The notes under the pieces were generated by a model. It was given only the letters and a program-made list of their open reading frames with translations, was not told where the DNA came from and did no database searches. From positions 8,018 through 29,967 of the forward strand of contig JAAAUF010000413.1 in the NCBI GenBank assembly GCA_015499985.1: 21,950 bases of DNA, written 5' to 3'. The translations under genes were made by a program, and so were the position numbers. This DNA is from Haplosporangium gracile (lineage: Eukaryota; Mortierellomycota; Mortierellomycetes; Mortierellales; Mortierellaceae). This document shows, in pieces, positions 18,986 to 21,950 of the stretch. Positions within the stretch are counted from its first letter, which is position 1; the number at the start of each line of letters is the position of its first letter.

Positions 18986-21009
18986 CTAGACGGATGCACC
19001 GGCATGTTGCTGCTTCTCGAAAACAGCTCTCGCTCTCTGTTCACTCGCCAATACCACTGGCGCAACGCTCCCCTTCAGTCCAGTGGCCGGAAGAAAGCCT
19101 ACTTGGGGACGGTGCCTGATTGTCCTAGCAAACTTTTTTGTGAAAACAATGCCATGACAAAAGGCTCTATTAGTCCTTCTTCATTCTTTTGTTTTTCATA
19201 AACGCCGGTCTGGAGAAATAAACAAAAAAAAAATAACAAGGAACGTACCACAATTCTCCATAACCAAGCGGGGATGAGTGCAGTAAGGTAAAGGATAATG
19301 GCGCCTGCAACGCCCCTACCTGCGGTTTTGGCCAGTTGTCGACTGTTGTTGTAGGATTCTGTTACAGCTGGAAGTCGTTCCTTTTGATACTCCTCAAAGA
19401 TCTTGGCGATATCCTCCGATGTTTTGGCAGGCATGGCATAGATAAGTTGGCGAGAGCTATAGCGTCGTGCATCGCTGTCACAGCGCCTATCACATCAGGG
19501 ACAAAAATAAAAAAAATGAGTACGTCGGTATTGGCATCGTTGCTTGGCAGTTTGAAAAGCGAGTATGCAAAAGGACACCTATCGTGTCCTCCAGAGGGAT
19601 TCAACTTGTGGCAGGCTACAGGAAAGATGATTTGAACAGATATTTGTCAGGTAAGGGGTGTAATAGAAACTAATTCACTTGGCCAAGTTGGGAAAAGGTC
19701 AAAAGTGTAAAAGTGTACTCACCATCGCCCATCAATACATAACGACGGTGATGCCAGGTTGTGAAAACCTTCTCCTCCAACATAACTTTGGAAATGAACT
19801 CCTTTGGCGTCTGGTCGTAAAGATCACCAAGAGTGCGCTTTTCCCCGTCAAGTAACTGAATAGGAAAGTTCCGGGTTTCTTTGCACATGGTCTGGGCGGG
19901 GTGATTGCCCCATTCCGAGTTCTCACTGTGCCTGAATCGTTGCTCCATGGCTGTCTTGTTCGTTTTTTTCGATAAATGATGAAGGACCATCCAGCAGAGA
20001 GTCCCTTGGGCTGTGTTGAACGTATGCCACTAATGCAATGGAAGTACCCAGCAAAGCGGTGCACTATTACAAAGTTTTGATTAGTAATAACTTTTTTTCG
20101 TCGAAAACCACTCTGTCATACTAGAATGCTTACAGTGAAGGGCTTGTCGTCTCCGTAGAGGTTGTTGAACTGGCACTGGGACTCGGCAACTATAGGGAAC
20201 TCTTCAGGGTTCAGAGCCTTTGTCTGAACAATCAAGCATGTACAGCTGAAGGGAAGTTCCTCTTGATCAGACTTGGGGAGCTTTCCTTCTGCCTTCAATT
20301 GTTCGTACATACGCTGTCGAACTGCACTGTAGGCTCCGTCAGCACCGACAATAATGTCGCCCTCGATGGTGTCGTTGTTGAAAAGGTGAACGGTAACCTT
20401 GTTGTCCTTTTCGGTAATATTGAGAACGCGATGACCAAAACGGATCTTGTGGGGAGGGACCTGTTTGAGAATGAGATCGTAGAGCTTGGGACGAGCGACA
20501 ATGTACTGCCCGTACCCCGTACAGACAAGTCGCAAGCAATCAATTAAAAACACGGGTGTCGGTAACTGTCTCTTACAAGATTCTTGTCGTATTGTAATAG
20601 GATACCAAAGGAACTTACAATTCTTCGACAGGTCTCAGGTCTAGAGGCTTTAGGGGCACCAAGGTCTCTTTGTAGCCAAACAAGTCAGTTAGATATTTTC
20701 CGATAGTAAGAAATTCATCGTAGGTGCCCAATTGCTCAAAGATAGGAAGGAGCGTGGGTCCAATAGACATCGCGGAGCCTGATTACATACAATGGAAAAA
20801 GATGCGATACATTAAGGAAAAGAATACGCAAGCGTGGTGCTGAAAGATACACAACAGCAACAGCACGACGTACCTAATGGCTTGACGGTGCTAGCACGCT
20901 CACAGATCAAGTAGGGGACATCAGACTTTTCGAGGAGAGCGCCGAGCATCAAGCCTCCAAGGCCTGCCCCGACGATCAAAATTGTTGGCTTGTTGCTTGT
21001 TATTGACAT
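18986..21009 (-). pseudogene. FAD-dependent monooxygenase (PHBH-like), probably decaying
   Basis: The family hydroxylates aromatic or polyketide-like substrates using FAD and NAD(P)H. Exons by homology: 21009-20874, 20778-20619, 20521-20134, 20029-19723, 19615-19579, 19486-19249, 19132-18986, about 470 aa. The Rossmann motif is VGAGLGG (13-19) with Glu37 for the ribose. The DG motif is VGADGAYSAVR (about 157), the GD motif MGDACH (about 329), and the C terminus RPQVGFLP. Three defects stand out. Exon 3 is preceded by TG, not AG (20523-20522). The donor expected after the GGH codons reads AT, not GT, forcing use of a GT 4 nt later. One base is missing where family members read LANLIYAMP (about 19442). 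The last two cancel, so a full-length frame is still possible, but it loses the conserved GAVTAMHDAIALANL segment. An intact-looking but aberrant gene model is therefore likely in automatic annotation. Family 0.97, decay about 0.65. Confidence 0.7.
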
Positions 21010-21697
21010 ATTTGGGAAGGAATGGAAGGAATGGAATGAAAGAAATGGAAGAAAAGGATGAATGAATGTAGCTGAGAGGGGCGATGAAGGGAGAGGTAGG
21101 AAGAGTGGTACAAGTGGAACAGGAAGGAGGGACGAAAGAAAGAAGGGGGAAAAAAGAAAGAAAGAAAAGAGACCCGAAAGGAAGTGGGAAGAGGGAGAGG
21201 ATTGTCTCTTATGGATGTGCTTTGTTTGTTGGGATGCTCATCTCTTCTTTTCCCTTTGTTCTTTGTTGGTGGAACCGACGCCTTCTTCTCTCTTTTTCTT
21301 TTATTTTCTCTCTATGTGTGTGTTTGTGTAAGCATCAATGAGCTCTCCCTTCACTACCTCATTCCTCTTCGGTATTCTTTTTTTCCCTCCAATGGTCGAC
21401 CCATGTCCCTCTTTCCCATTGTTTTTTAATTAACTTTTTTTTTCCTTTGCATGCATTTCTGAAATCCGGTTTTTTACATTTCACACAACCAACGGTATGC
21501 ATGTTGCTTTTTGAAAGGGTGTCGGCAATCAAAGAAGAGTACGTTCTTTTTTTACTACTACTCGGTATATGGCTATGCTTTTGTCCTCCTTCATATTAAA
21601 ATACCCATCATTGTGTCTAACTTCCGTCTTTTGTTTTTGTTGGCGAACAGTTGCGCCTCAGTGGATCATATGACTCCACGAAATCATCGAAGGGCAG
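21010..21697. promoter_or_regulatory. Spacer between tandem monooxygenases
   Basis: 688 bp holding the promoter of the first monooxygenase (left, purine-rich on the plus strand, so C/T-rich on the coding strand as is usual for leaders here) and the 3' flank of the second (right). Open frames at 21062-21429 consist of Lys/Arg-rich or Phe/Leu-rich simple sequence. No gene is supported. Confidence 0.5.
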
Positions 21698-21950
21698 TTA
21701 GATGGACGCAGTAGTCTGTTGCTGCCCCTCGAAAACTGCCCTTGCTTTTTGCTCGCTTGCTGACACCACTGGCTTCACGGGGCCTTGGACTCCAATAGCC
21801 GGAAGAAAGCCTATTTGGGGACGGTACCTAATCGTTCTGGCCAACTATTTCGTGAAAACAATACCGTGGCAAATGCTCCATCAGCCCTCCTTCACTCTTT
21901 GTTTTCATAAATGTCAGTCTGGAAAAATAAGCAAAAAAAAAAAAAAAAAA
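21698..21950 (-). CDS. Second FAD-dependent monooxygenase, last exon (partial)
   Basis: The exon 21844-21698 encodes the last 48 residues plus stop TAA of a paralogue of the neighbouring monooxygenase, starting LARTIRYRPQIGFLPA. It has exactly the same length (147 nt) and phase as the last exon of the first copy, with about 33 of 48 residues identical. It follows an AAATAG acceptor. The rest of the gene lies beyond the right edge, past an intron that runs into a poly(A) tract (21933-21950). This exon shows no lesion, so the second copy may be functional. The pair points to a tandem duplication in the same orientation. Confidence 0.85.

Noticed and set aside
19099..19434. Reading the monooxygenase C terminus straight on from the CCAG acceptor to TAG as the normal end
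   Set aside because: It loses the family RPQVGFLP end, and the equivalent frame stops after 8 codons in the tandem copy; the AAG/TAG acceptor fits both.

Overview
The window looks like nuclear DNA of an early-diverging fungus, most likely a Mortierella-type species (Mortierellomycotina). The reasons are intron-rich genes with short GT-AG introns (mostly 87-230 bp), a class C GABA-B-like receptor, an F-box/leucine-rich gene of the expanded Mortierella kind, and tandem FAD-dependent monooxygenases. The species assignment is inference from remembered family features. Both window ends are A homopolymers, so this may be a complete short-read contig.

Layout. Positions 1-839 are non-coding and hold the RNR1 3' end. 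Positions 840-3916 (minus) encode the large subunit of class Ia ribonucleotide reductase in seven exons, one of them a predicted 3-nt microexon. Its promoter (3917-4403) carries two ACGCGT boxes. Positions 4404-9623 (minus) encode a class C GPCR in eleven exons, about 1228 aa: signal peptide, Pro/Ser-rich linker, Venus-flytrap domain, seven membrane helices and a PH-like tail. Positions 9624-14242 are a 4.6 kb gap with no gene I can support. Positions 14243-15481 (plus) encode a 412-aa predicted mitochondrial membrane protein of unknown function. Positions 15945-18719 (minus) are an F-box/leucine-rich pseudogene with many stops and frameshifts. Positions 18986-21009 (minus) are a seven-exon FAD-dependent monooxygenase with two altered splice sites and a 1-bp frame slip, so probably decaying. 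At 21698-21844 lies the last exon of a second, tandem monooxygenase that continues past the right edge.

The left half holds conserved housekeeping and signalling genes with intact reading frames. The right half (from about 15.9 kb) is accessory: a dead F-box gene next to a duplicated and eroding monooxygenase array. I see no operon-like cooperation between the genes. RNR1 is probably G1/S regulated, as its promoter boxes suggest. The GPCR and the mitochondrial-protein gene are divergent and share the long gap.
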